Assembly (NCBI RefSeq): GCF_031450785.1
Contig: NZ_JARTWB010000002.1
Coordinates: forward strand, 496,001 to 560,000
Direction of reading: 5' to 3'
DNA length: 64,000 bases
Source: Caballeronia sp. LZ062
GTDB taxonomy: Bacteria > Pseudomonadota > Gammaproteobacteria > Burkholderiales > Burkholderiaceae
A program made the position numbers and the translations under genes. Shown here piece after piece: positions 1-7,702 of the stretch (within the stretch, counting starts at the first letter, position 1; each line of letters begins with the position of its first letter). The notes below the pieces were generated by a model that was given only the letters and a program-made list of their open reading frames with translations, ran no database searches and was not told where the DNA came from.

Positions 1-452
1 TCCTGCCGAAGGGCAATCCGAAGCACATCACCGGCTTGCGCGATCTCGCGCGCAGCGACGTGCGGTTCGTCAACCGGCAGCCCGGCTCGGGCACGCGCAT
101 GCTGCTCGACTTGTCGTTGCGCGGCGTGGGCGTCGATCCCGACGAGATCAACGGCTACGCGTCCACGGAACTCACGCATTCGGCGATCGCCGCGTTCGTC
201 GCGAGCGGCATGGCGGATCTGGGCTTCGGCGTGAAGCCCGCCGCGCAGCACTTCGGACTCGATTTCATCCCGATCATCGACGAGGATTATTTCTTCGCCT
301 GCGAGCGTGCGCGGCTCGACGAACAGCGGCTCGTGAGCGTGCTCGGCGTGCTGCGCAGCGCGGCGTTCAACGAAAGCGTGGCGCATCTCGGCGGCTACGA
401 TCCGCAACGCTGCGGGGCGCTCGTGGAGGTCGACGAAGGGCTTCGCGGTTGA
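1..452 (+). CDS. C-terminal part of a periplasmic-binding-like (molybdate/substrate-sensing) domain protein, 5' end outside window
   Basis: The frame is open from base 3 to the stop at 450-452, so the gene begins upstream of the window. The visible ~150 residues contain a short run rich in Gly, Ser and Arg (QPGSGTR) followed by alternating helices. This is typical of the PBP-like substrate-binding domain found at the C-terminus of ModE/LysR-like one-component regulators and of molybdate-type binding proteins. No signal peptide or DNA-binding part can be seen because the N-terminus is missing. Whether it is a regulator with an HTH domain or a free binding protein cannot be decided here; the first is my preference. 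Confidence 0.6.
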   Translation, partial: LPKGNPKHITGLRDLARSDVRFVNRQPGSGTRMLLDLSLRGVGVDPDEINGYASTELTHSAIAAFVASGMADLGFGVKPAAQHFGLDFIPIIDEDYFFACERARLDEQRLVSVLGVLRSAAFNESVAHLGGYDPQRCGALVEVDEGLRG

Positions 453-606
453 TGTGACGCCGGTCACGAAACGGACGGTAAGACGAATCTTTCCCCCGAA
501 ACCGCCCGGCTCGGCGAATTGCGTTAACCTAGCGGCTTCGGTTTTTGGTTTCACGTTCCATACGTTCCATCCGTTTGATAAGCGGCTTTGCCGCGCGCAC
601 ATCGCC

Positions 607-876
607 ATGAAATTCACGTTGCTTGCATCGCTCTCGGCCGCACTTGTCGCTGGCGCCGTTTCTCTCGTTCCCGCCGCGTTCGCGCAGAATTCGCCCGGCA
701 TTCCCGGCGGCGTGCTGCAGGACAACTTCCGCATCAACGAGCATCCGCAGATGCCGTTCGCTGCATCCGCGCCGTCGGACAAGTATCAGCGCGGCACGTC
801 CGCCATGCGTCGCCGGGGCGACAACGGCGATCCCGACGGCTGCAACCTCAAGTGCCCGAAAGACGGCTCCAACTAA
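607..876 (+). CDS. Small secreted protein of unknown function
   Basis: This 89-residue protein starts at an ATG and has a clear Sec signal peptide of about 26 residues: MKF, then a hydrophobic Leu/Ala/Val core, ending at AFAQ. The mature part is about 63 residues, polar and Pro/Asn/Gly/Asp-rich. It ends with a Cys pair spaced CNLKC, which could form a disulfide or bind a metal. I do not recognise the family. A longer frame runs upstream from 454, but the signal peptide places the start at 607. It stands alone, about 150 bp after the previous gene. A GC-rich hairpin at 891-911 follows the stop. Confidence 0.6.
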   Translation: MKFTLLASLSAALVAGAVSLVPAAFAQNSPGIPGGVLQDNFRINEHPQMPFAASAPSDKYQRGTSAMRRRGDNGDPDGCNLKCPKDGSN

Positions 877-890
877 AGCCGGATGAATCG

Positions 891-911
891 CGGCGCGTGC
901 AATGCGCGCCG
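891..911 (+). terminator. GC-rich hairpin after the small secreted protein gene
   Basis: A 7-bp perfect stem (CGGCGCG / CGCGCCG) encloses a 7-nt loop, 14 bases after the stop codon. There is no immediate U-tract, only scattered T-rich stretches further down, so this is a weak terminator candidate. The rest of the 877-1253 gap holds nothing else I can support. Confidence 0.3.
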
Positions 912-1253
912 TCAAGCTGCCTTCGGTCGGCTTTTGTCGCGGCTTTTGTCCCATCTATCGGCGCCATGTGCGCGCCGCCGCATACCGCGCGCAATGATTT
1001 CAGCAGCGACCGAAAAACGCTACGAGATGGCCGACGCCCCATGGGAGGCGAGGAGTACCTTGATCGACGTGTCATCGATCAGGCGTTCGATGCGCACAGC
1101 CGTTTTTCTCCGACTTTAATAACCATAAAAACAGGAAGTGCGCGGCTGCCCCGATAACGCGAATCACTGCGCGGCAGGCGGCGACGGACGTCACGCAACC
1201 TTGCGGCTTGACGTGCCCACGAACGCACTTCGGACCACCGAGGGACCGTACAC

Positions 1254-2330
1254 ATGCGAATTCTCCAGGTCATACTGGCGCCTCGCCTTTCGGGGGCGGA
1301 AGTTCTCGCCAAGGGCGTCGCGATCGGTCATCAGCGCGCGGGACACAGCGTCTCGATCGCCTCGCTGATGCCCGAGCACGACGACTTCCGGCACATCAGC
1401 GCAGAGCTGCGCGCGCACGGCGTTTCGTGCGTTTTCCCGGCGAAGAATCCGACGAAGCTGGGCCGGCTGCTTTTTCTGCATCGCGCGATCCGGTCGTTCA
1501 AGCCCGACATCATCTTCGCGCACGCGACGATTCCCGCGCTCTACGTGCGCGCCTTGCCGACGCGCGTGCCGATCGTCTGGGTCATGCACTCGGGCGCGAA
1601 CGACTTCGCCAATGCCGCTCTCATGCGCGCGGAGCGCCTGCTGTCGAATCGCGCGAAGGCGGTGATCGGCGTGTCGCAGAAAAATATCGACGACTACGTG
1701 AAGGAGATCGGCCTGCATCCGTCGATGATCGTGGTGCCGAACGGCGTCGATGTCTCGCGCTTCGCCGACGATGCCGGACCGCGCGTCCCCGTCGCGCACA
1801 AGCAGATCGTGCAGGTGGGCCGCTATATTCCCGAGAAGAACCAGTTGCAGACGGTCGATGCGTTCGCGCACGTCGCGCGCGCCGATCGCGATGCGCGGCT
1901 CCTGCTGTGCGGCGTCGTCGAGAACCTCGACTATCACGCGGCGGTCGTGGAGCGCGTGGCGCAACTGGGGCTGAAGGATCGCGTGTCGATTCAGGGGCCG
2001 CAGCAGAACGTCGCGCAGATCCTGCGGGCATCGACCGTGTTCGCGATGCCGTCGAGCTTCGAGGCGCATAGCATCGGCTTTTTGGAGGCGCTTGCATCGG
2101 GCATTCCGGTGGTGGGCAACGCCATTGCGTCGTTTGCTTTCGCGGGCGGCTTTCCGGGAGTGCAACTGCTCGATACGAGCGATACCGCCGCCTACGGCCG
2201 CGCGCTTCTCGAAGCGCTCTCGCAGCCGCGCGCGACGCGTCCGCTGCAAGGTCTGACGCTGCAAAGCACGGCGGACCGGTATCTCGCGATTGCGCGCGAT
2301 GTGCTGGATCTGCGCGTGGGCCTTACTTGA
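1254..2330 (+). CDS. Glycosyltransferase family 4 (GT-B fold)
   Basis: This 358-residue protein starts MRILQVI with the Gly-rich GT-B N-terminal strand (LSGAEV near residue 12). The C-terminal domain carries the GT4 donor-site signature around residues 265-285: an E-x7-E motif within SSFEAHSIGFLEALASG, followed by PVV. It is expected to transfer a sugar from a nucleotide-sugar donor to a glycan or lipid acceptor at the cytoplasmic face of the membrane. Acceptor and donor are not visible. It stands alone and is convergent with the PIG-L-type deacetylase gene. A GC-rich hairpin followed by TTTTATT begins about 22 bases after its stop and is the first hairpin of the tandem array. Confidence 0.8.
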   Translation: MRILQVILAPRLSGAEVLAKGVAIGHQRAGHSVSIASLMPEHDDFRHISAELRAHGVSCVFPAKNPTKLGRLLFLHRAIRSFKPDIIFAHATIPALYVRALPTRVPIVWVMHSGANDFANAALMRAERLLSNRAKAVIGVSQKNIDDYVKEIGLHPSMIVVPNGVDVSRFADDAGPRVPVAHKQIVQVGRYIPEKNQLQTVDAFAHVARADRDARLLLCGVVENLDYHAAVVERVAQLGLKDRVSIQGPQQNVAQILRASTVFAMPSSFEAHSIGFLEALASGIPVVGNAIASFAFAGGFPGVQLLDTSDTAAYGRALLEALSQPRATRPLQGLTLQSTADRYLAIARDVLDLRVGLT

Positions 2331-2352
2331 ACGGGAATGGTTGAAGGAGGGT

Positions 2353-2387
2353 GCGCTGCCTTGCGGCGGAAGGTGGCGCGTTTTATT
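2353..2387 (+). terminator. Hairpin plus T-rich tail downstream of the GT4 gene (first hairpin of the array)
   Basis: GCGCTGCC pairs with GGTGGCGC, including two G-U pairs, across a 10-nt loop, and TTTTATT follows. It lies 22 bases after the glycosyltransferase stop codon, so it can act as that gene's intrinsic terminator. The same hairpin recurs in each array unit. Confidence 0.5.
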
Positions 2388-3525
2388 CGCCGCTTTAGTA
2401 GGCGAGCGTTTCAAGGCGGAGTGATTCGGAGTTAAGCCCGGGCGAATCGCTTTAGTCCGCGCGTCGGCCTAAGTTAAACGACTGTTTTGTAAGAGCACGC
2501 GCTGCCCGATGCAAAGAAAGCAGCGCGTTCCATCTTCGCCGCTCCAGTAGGCGAGCGTCTCGATCAAGAGAGATTCCAAGTTAGGCCGGGCAAATTGCGC
2601 TGATCTGCGCGTAGGTTTGGGCTCATAGGCAATGCTTTAGGAGCGCGCGCTGCCCAACGAAAGCGGCGGCACGTCTTTAGTCGCCGCCCAGCAGGCGAGC
2701 GTCTTAAGCCAGAGCGATTCCGAGACAAGCCGGGCAGATCGCTCTGATCTGCGCATCGGCCACAGCTAAAAGGCTGTTTGGAAAGAGCACGCGCTGCCCG
2801 ATGCAGAAAGGGCAGCACGTTCTATATTGGCCGCCCCAGTAGGCGAGCGTCTTGAGCACGATCGATTTCGAGTAAGCCCGGGCAATCGCTCGAATTTGCG
2901 CGCAGGCCTCGGCTGAACGGCATTGATTCGAAAGAGTACGCGCTGCCCGACGAAAACGGCGGCGCTCCTTTATTCGCGGGCGACCAGCAGGCGAGCGTCT
3001 TAAGCCAGAGCGATTCCGAGACAAGGCGGGCAGATCGCTCTAATCTGCCCGTCGGCCTGACCCGAACAACCATGATTCGAAAAAGCACGCGTTGCACGGA
3101 CGAGCACGGCGGCGCGCGATTTGTCACCGCTCCAGCAGGCGAGCGTCTAAAGCTAGGGCGATTCCGGACGAAGCCGGGCAGATCGCTATGTTCGGCGCGT
3201 TGGCCTCAGCTAAACGGCTGTTCCGAGAGAGCACGCGTTGTCCGATTCAAAAAGGGGCCAGCGCGTTCTACATCCGCCGCCGGAGCAGGCGAGCGTCTTG
3301 AGCCAGACCGGTTCCGAGTACAGGCCGGGCGAATCGCTCCGATCTTCGCGTCGACCTCAGCTGATCGGCCATGGTTTAAGCGCACGCGCTGCCCGATGCA
3401 AAGGAACGGCGCGTGATTTCTCGTCCTTCCAGCAGGCGAGCGTCAGCCAAAGCGATTCGCGTTTAGTGCGGACAGTTCGCCCGGATCTGCGCGTCGCCTC
3501 GGCTGAACGTAACGGTTCAAGATAG

Positions 3526-3553
3526 CGCGCCGCCCGAAGAAAGGGGCGGCGCG
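3526..3553 (-). terminator. Strong hairpin 4 bases after the deacetylase stop codon
   Basis: A 10-bp perfect GC stem (CGCGCCGCCC at 3526-3535 pairing with 3544-3553) has an 8-nt loop. On the minus strand it begins directly after the stop codon of the deacetylase gene and is followed by a short T-rich stretch. On the plus strand TTCCTATTT follows. It is the best-preserved of the nine array hairpins and could work in both directions. Confidence 0.5.
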
Positions 3554-3556
3554 TTC

Positions 3557-5971
3557 CTATTTGCCGCCCCAATAGGCAAGTGTCTTGAGCCAGAGCGATT
3601 CCGAATACAGCCCCGGTAAATCGCCCCAGATCTGCACCGGCCCCAGCTTGAACGACGTGTCGATGTCATAGCCCGACAAGCTCGGCGCGCCGCCGGTGTA
3701 ATAGAACTCCTTGAGAATCGCGTTCGCGCGCCGGAACAGGATCAGCGTGGCGTGGTTGTCGTGCTCGTTGCGGCGGATCAGGGCGGGCATCGAATCGGCG
3801 TAGGACGTGCCGGCCAGCGTCGCGGCGTCCTCGGCGGGGCCGAAGACCTTGCCGCCCTTGATCGTGAAGACGCGCGTGCTGGCCGAATCGGCGCGCGGTG
3901 CGAGCACCGCGAGATCGTCGATGCCGTCTCCGTCGATATCGCCCGCCGCGACTTTTACGAACGCGGCGCGCAACGCCGGATACACGTTCGTGCGGTAGCC
4001 CGGCTCGAACGCTTTTCCCGTGCTCGCCATGTGCGACAGCGCCAGCGCGCCGTTCACATTCTCCATTGCGATGAGTCCCGCGCGCTCCGAACCCGCCAGG
4101 CGCGCCGGCACAAAGCGGGCGCTCGCGGACAGCGCGGACGCGTCGAGCCAGAGCGCGGGCGCGCTGCCCGTCGCGCCGTTCGACGCAACCACCCAGAGGT
4201 CCAGTCCCGCGTCCTTGCGCTGCTGCGCGATCATGACGTCGGCGCGGCCGTCGCCGTTGAAGTCGCCCGCGACGTATTGCTGCGCGATGGCGGGCGTCCA
4301 TTCGGCGCTCGTCTGTAACCACAGGCGCGGCGCGTCGAAGCGCGTGCCCTCGCTTTTCAGCAGCCAGAACGCAGTGCCTCCATCGCGCGGCGTGACGACC
4401 ATCAGATCGGCGCGGCCGTCGCCGTCGAAGTCGCCGAGCAGGAAGCGCGCGCTGTCGAAGCACAGCGTATCGGCCTCGCAGGTCGGCGTGCTCGCCTGCG
4501 GATCGAACGGCACGGCGTTCAGATACCACGGCACCGCCTGATCCAGACGCGACATCTCTGCCACCCAGACGTTGAAACCAGGCCCGTCCTTGCGACGCTG
4601 GACGTACACCGTGCTGTCGCGCCCGGTTCCGCGCACGTCGCCGTAGAGCGCGCCTTCCTGCCGGGTATCGGTCCATACGGTCTGCGGGGTCGGCGACCAG
4701 CGAGACTCCGCAGTCAGAAGCGAGCACCGCCCGGCGGTGACGGCGCCGCCTTTCTCGCCGAGGCAGTGATTCTGCGGCGTGTACACGAAGCCGAAGTCCC
4801 ACGGCGTCCAGCGCTGCGACGCGCTCTTCGTGTTGCACGCTTCTTCGACGAGCCCGGAATCCCGCTCCGCGATGCACGCGTGCGTGCTCGCGTTGACGAG
4901 CAGCGCGTCGTTCTTTTCGCCGGGCGTGGCCGGCAACTGCTGCCAGAACCAGTTCTGCGACGCATCGCTCGTACAGGCGCCGAGGCGCGGCGGCTGGCCC
5001 GCGCCGCCGGATTGCAGGCATCGGCTCGAATATTCGTTGACGAGCTGAAACGGGCGCAACTGGAAGTCCGGGCCGGCGTCGTTGGCGCGCGCGGCGCTCC
5101 AGTAACGGCGCGCGACCCAGTTGCCGTCCCACATGTATTCGTCGAAGACGTGGCCCGCGTCGTTGCCGTCGACGGAGAAGTAGCTGCCGACGACATCGCG
5201 CTTGCGCAAAGTCTGGGCGGCGTCGAGATTCTTCGGCAAGCCGCCGGTGGGGTAGGTCACGTGATAACCGATGGGCACATCGCGCTTCAGGCTCTGCGCG
5301 ACCACGCGCGTGACGCGCGCGGCATAGATGTGATCCGGGTGCTCCATGAACGCGACCGTGTCCGGGTTCAGCGTGTAAATGGCGGTCGCTTCGGAGAGTA
5401 TCGCGCGCACGGTCGCCGACAAAGACGCGCGATCGTACGTCGTCGCGCCGCTGCCGTCCGCCTGCATCGGATAGGTCGTTACCGTCTGGCCGCGATCCCA
5501 CAGCAGACCGAGCGGCACCTTGCCGCCGCGGACGCCGCCGCCCGGCAGGCGCAACTCGAGCAGCTTCACGCGCGGCTGCCCGCTTAGCACGAGCTGGTGC
5601 ACGGGCTTGCCGGCGAGCATGACCGTCGATTCCTGCCACTGATCCGGCACGCCCGCCATGCGCGCATAGGCGAGCTTGGTGCCGGTCTCGCGCAGCAGCA
5701 CGTAGTCGAATTTCGCGCCATTCGCGCCGCCGACGAGGTGAACGGTGGTGATGCACCAGCCGGCGTCGAGCTTGTCGGTGATGCCCGGATTGACGAAGAG
5801 CAGGTCGTCATCGAGATGCGCGACCACCGTCACGAGCGTGCCGGCGTGGCAATCGGCCGTGGCCTGCCCCGTGGCCGCGCGGGCGCAAACAGGAACAAGC
5901 AAGGCGAGGACGGCCCACGCCAGCGCGAGCAATGTCGTTCGGAATGAATTGATGCGGCTTTGTCGGTACAT
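3557..5971 (-). CDS. Secreted PIG-L/LmbE-type deacetylase with ricin-like lectin and FG-GAP repeats
   Basis: This 804-residue protein opens with a Sec signal peptide of about 32 residues ending near ARAA. Residues ~40-290 form a PIG-L (LmbE) metal-dependent N-acetylglucosaminyl deacetylase-like domain. The metal motif reads AHLDDDLLF where the usual form is AHPDDE, and a second motif reads EHPDH. A ricin-B-like beta-trefoil follows at ~300-430 (CLQSGG, QNWFWQQ, QRWTPW). At least three FG-GAP/VCBS-type calcium-binding repeats follow (GDFDGDGRADLM, GDFNGDGRADVM, GDIDGDGIDDLA). The likely role is deacetylation of an extracellular or periplasmic amino-sugar glycan; the substrate is unknown. The last ~30 codons share sequence with the downstream tandem array. 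Confidence 0.85.
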   Translation of the reverse strand: MYRQSRINSFRTTLLALAWAVLALLVPVCARAATGQATADCHAGTLVTVVAHLDDDLLFVNPGITDKLDAGWCITTVHLVGGANGAKFDYVLLRETGTKLAYARMAGVPDQWQESTVMLAGKPVHQLVLSGQPRVKLLELRLPGGGVRGGKVPLGLLWDRGQTVTTYPMQADGSGATTYDRASLSATVRAILSEATAIYTLNPDTVAFMEHPDHIYAARVTRVVAQSLKRDVPIGYHVTYPTGGLPKNLDAAQTLRKRDVVGSYFSVDGNDAGHVFDEYMWDGNWVARRYWSAARANDAGPDFQLRPFQLVNEYSSRCLQSGGAGQPPRLGACTSDASQNWFWQQLPATPGEKNDALLVNASTHACIAERDSGLVEEACNTKSASQRWTPWDFGFVYTPQNHCLGEKGGAVTAGRCSLLTAESRWSPTPQTVWTDTRQEGALYGDVRGTGRDSTVYVQRRKDGPGFNVWVAEMSRLDQAVPWYLNAVPFDPQASTPTCEADTLCFDSARFLLGDFDGDGRADLMVVTPRDGGTAFWLLKSEGTRFDAPRLWLQTSAEWTPAIAQQYVAGDFNGDGRADVMIAQQRKDAGLDLWVVASNGATGSAPALWLDASALSASARFVPARLAGSERAGLIAMENVNGALALSHMASTGKAFEPGYRTNVYPALRAAFVKVAAGDIDGDGIDDLAVLAPRADSASTRVFTIKGGKVFGPAEDAATLAGTSYADSMPALIRRNEHDNHATLILFRRANAILKEFYYTGGAPSLSGYDIDTSFKLGPVQIWGDLPGLYSESLWLKTLAYWGGK

Positions 5972-6099
5972 GCTTTTCCCGCAACGCGAGCCGGTTCACG
6001 GAATAAAGCAGAAGATTGCCGCGCGCCGCCCCATGCAGTCGGTTGCCGAACGAACATGTATGAGGGATGCACGCGCGCGCTCGTCCTTTCGTCCGGACG

Positions 6100-6126
6100 A
6101 AAAAAAGCCCCGCCGATCGGCGAGGC
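6100..6126 (-). terminator. Intrinsic terminator on the minus strand without an obvious gene
   Basis: On the minus strand an interrupted GC-rich stem, GCCTCGCCG / CGGCGGGGC with one mismatch, is followed by seven T's (A-run at 6100-6106 on the plus strand). A second short hairpin (CTTCTCG / CGAGAAG, 6145-6168) lies just upstream on that strand. The only annotated minus-strand RNA upstream is ssrA, which has its own terminator at 6452-6488. This is therefore either a backup terminator or the end of an unrecognised small RNA. Confidence 0.55.
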
Positions 6127-6258
6127 AAAAGTACTTGGAATGAACTTCTCGCTCGTGGAAACGAGAAGCGCGAACAGGGTAATGCCGGCTCGTTCGGGGA
6201 AGAATCGGAATCGTCGGAGATGCTGACTGCGGCCAGCGTTCGTGATTGTCGAGTGCTC

Positions 6259-6418
6259 AGAGTCAGCCTTTACCGATGGCTGACTCTCAGCAATTTATTC
6301 GGACGGGTCCGATACGAAGCGCGCGCCGCGGCCTCTATTCTCTCGCCGTAGCTCGCGTCGTCCGTGCCGCGGCTATGTCTCTCAAGGATGTTTGCCCCGC
6401 CTCGTGCGGGGTTTTTTT
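6259..6418 (+). ncRNA. Candidate structured small RNA ending at an intrinsic terminator
   Basis: No credible ORF lies here, yet the plus strand shows a series of pairable elements. They are a perfect 10-bp hairpin (6259-6268 with 6278-6287), a 5-bp hairpin at about 6300-6311, and an 8-bp palindrome pair GCCGCGGC (6325-6332 and 6366-6373) able to enclose about 33 nt. A textbook terminator follows (CCCCGC-loop-GCGGGG plus seven T's, to 6418). The element is convergent with ssrA. No convincing promoter was found, and the family is not recognised. The 5' end is a guess set at the first hairpin. Confidence 0.35.
6394..6418 (+). terminator. Intrinsic terminator, plus strand
   Basis: The stem CCCCGC / GCGGGG encloses a 5-nt loop and is followed by a run of seven T's. 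No annotated plus-strand gene precedes it within 6 kb except the glycosyltransferase at 1254, so it points to an unannotated transcript. Confidence 0.75.
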
Positions 6419-6451
6419 CGTGCGCGCGTTAGGCATCATCGCGCGACCAAC

Positions 6452-6488
6452 AATAAAAAACCCGCGACGCTTGCGCGATCGCGGGTTT
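6452..6488 (-). terminator. Rho-independent terminator of ssrA
   Basis: On the minus strand the stem AAACCCGCGA / TCGCGGGTTT (6479-6488 with 6458-6467) is followed by a T-rich tail (TTTTTATT). It begins 12 bases after the CCA end of tmRNA, which fits processing of the 3' end from a terminator-bearing precursor. Confidence 0.85.
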
Positions 6489-6499
6489 CTGAAGCGGGG

Positions 6500-6857
6500 T
6501 GGTGGAGGCGGCGGGAATCGAACCCGCGTCCAGAAGCGCTCTACGACCAGTTCTACATACTTAGTTCTGTCTTTTGATTTAACCGCAACGACGCGGACGA
6601 ACACGCTGCGTTACGGCGATTCACTAAATTTTCGATCTTGGCGTCGTGACGCCACCAAGACTTATCTGACGTATATGACCTCTCGCGGTATTGCTACCCT
6701 AACCCGTCAGCGAATTAGTGAGAGGACGGCGGCCCTTAGGCCGCCAGTGCGAACGTATCGTCGTTTGCAGTTACGTTTTTCCCATTGATTAACGAGGTGA
6801 CGGGTCCTCGGTATGCCCTGACCGCTTCACAACCCCTGTCGAAACCAGGTCGCCCCC
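6500..6857 (-). ncRNA. ssrA: Transfer-messenger RNA (tmRNA)
   Basis: This is a single-piece tmRNA of 358 nt that rescues stalled ribosomes and tags truncated proteins for proteolysis. The 5' end GGGGGCG pairs with the 3' CGCCTCC of the acceptor stem, followed by ACCA. The T-arm reads GGTTCGATTCC, and the 5' part has the conserved GACCTGGTTTCGACA block. The internal reading frame encodes the tag (A)NDDTFALAA followed by TAA and ends in the usual ALAA degron. Pseudoknot-forming GC palindromes lie after the tag. The gene stands alone, with its terminator at 6452-6488. Confidence 0.97.
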
Positions 6858-6933
6858 AAAGCGGAACGGTGATTATCCCACGAAATACTGTATGAGGCGA
6901 ACGGCGGCTTTTTTCAAGAGCCCGCCCGCACCG

Positions 6934-7698
6934 TCACGGGATCTCGCGCAGCAGCAGTTGCAGCTCCTCGGTTGATTCGACGACGTGATCCGCGTGCCAG
7001 CGATGCGGCGGAATGTCGTCGCCGCAATAGCCGTAGGCGGCCGCGACCGTGATCATGCCGGCGGCGAAGCCGGCTTGCACGTCGCGCAGGTCGTCGCCCA
7101 CGTAGACGATGCGCTCCGGCGCGACGTCGAGCAACTCGGCCGCGTGCAAGAGCGGCGCGGGATGCGGCTTCGAATGCGGCGTCGTGTCGCCACAGACGAG
7201 ACAGCCGGCACGCGTGTCGAGCCCGAGCAACGCGACGAGCGGCGCGGCGAGCCGCGTCACCTTGTTCGTGACGATGCCCCAGCGCACACCGCGCGCGTCG
7301 AGTTCGTCCAGCAGTTCGGTAATGCCGGGAAACAGCGTCGTTTCGATGCAGAGGTCGGCTTCGTAGTTAGCGAGGAACTCTTCGCGCATCGAGGCGAACT
7401 CGTGGTGCTCCGGTCCAATCTCGAAAGCGCCGCCCAGTAACCCGCGCGCACCCGCGGACGCGTAAGGACGCAGCGCCTCCAGCGGACGCATTTCGAGCCC
7501 GCGGTCGTGGCGCATCTTGTTGACGGCCGCCACGAGATCCGGCGCGGTATCTGCGATGGTGCCGTCCAGATCGAACAGCACCGCCTGGCAAAGCCCCAGC
7601 GAGCGGCCGTCGGCGGCGCGTTGCGGTTGAGGCGTAGGATCGTCGGGCAGGAGCTTGGTCTGGACGATGCCCGTTTCGTTTTGCTCTTCCGGATTCAT
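6934..7698 (-). CDS. gph: Phosphoglycolate phosphatase, HAD superfamily
   Basis: This 254-residue HAD hydrolase would dephosphorylate 2-phosphoglycolate from DNA-damage repair or oxidative side reactions. HAD motif I is FDLDGTIADTAPD (residues ~41-53) with both catalytic Asp residues. Motif II/III lies in WGIVTNKVTR, and motif IV is GDDLRDVQAG. The alpha-helical cap between motifs I and II is of the Gph type. An N-terminal extension of about 35 polar residues precedes motif I, and no better in-frame start is seen. It starts 4 bases after the ubiG stop, so both are very likely co-transcribed from the ompA side. Confidence 0.88.
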   Translation of the reverse strand: MNPEEQNETGIVQTKLLPDDPTPQPQRAADGRSLGLCQAVLFDLDGTIADTAPDLVAAVNKMRHDRGLEMRPLEALRPYASAGARGLLGGAFEIGPEHHEFASMREEFLANYEADLCIETTLFPGITELLDELDARGVRWGIVTNKVTRLAAPLVALLGLDTRAGCLVCGDTTPHSKPHPAPLLHAAELLDVAPERIVYVGDDLRDVQAGFAAGMITVAAAYGYCGDDIPPHRWHADHVVESTEELQLLLREIP

Positions 7699-7702
7699 CG
7701 CG

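Larger units (their letters stand above)
2353..3655. repeat. Degenerate tandem array, nine anchors with a ~148-bp period, matching the 3' end of the adjacent deacetylase gene
   Basis: The word GGCGAGCGT, or a near variant, recurs at 2401, 2550, 2694, 2842, 2990, 3138, 3288, 3435 and, as GGCAAGTGT, at 3575. The spacings are 149, 144, 148, 148, 148, 150, 147 and 140 bp. Each unit contains a GC-rich hairpin (GCGCTGCCC ... GGCAGCGC type). About 90 bp follow whose minus strand resembles the last ~30 codons of the deacetylase gene. The 3575 copy lies inside that gene. The copy at 3288 still reads LYSEPVWLKTLAC on the minus strand and the copy at 3435 reads RESLWLTLACW. Others carry indels or stops, for example near 3138. 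The array fills the whole gap between two convergent genes. Confidence 0.85.

Noticed and set aside
2564..3572. Small ORFs (60-114 residues) inside the tandem array
   Set aside because: They are remnants of the copied gene end in several frames with stops; no ribosome sites or conserved frame.
2353..3655. CRISPR array
   Set aside because: Units are ~148 bp and degenerate along their length, without short identical repeats and unique spacers, and no cas genes are present.
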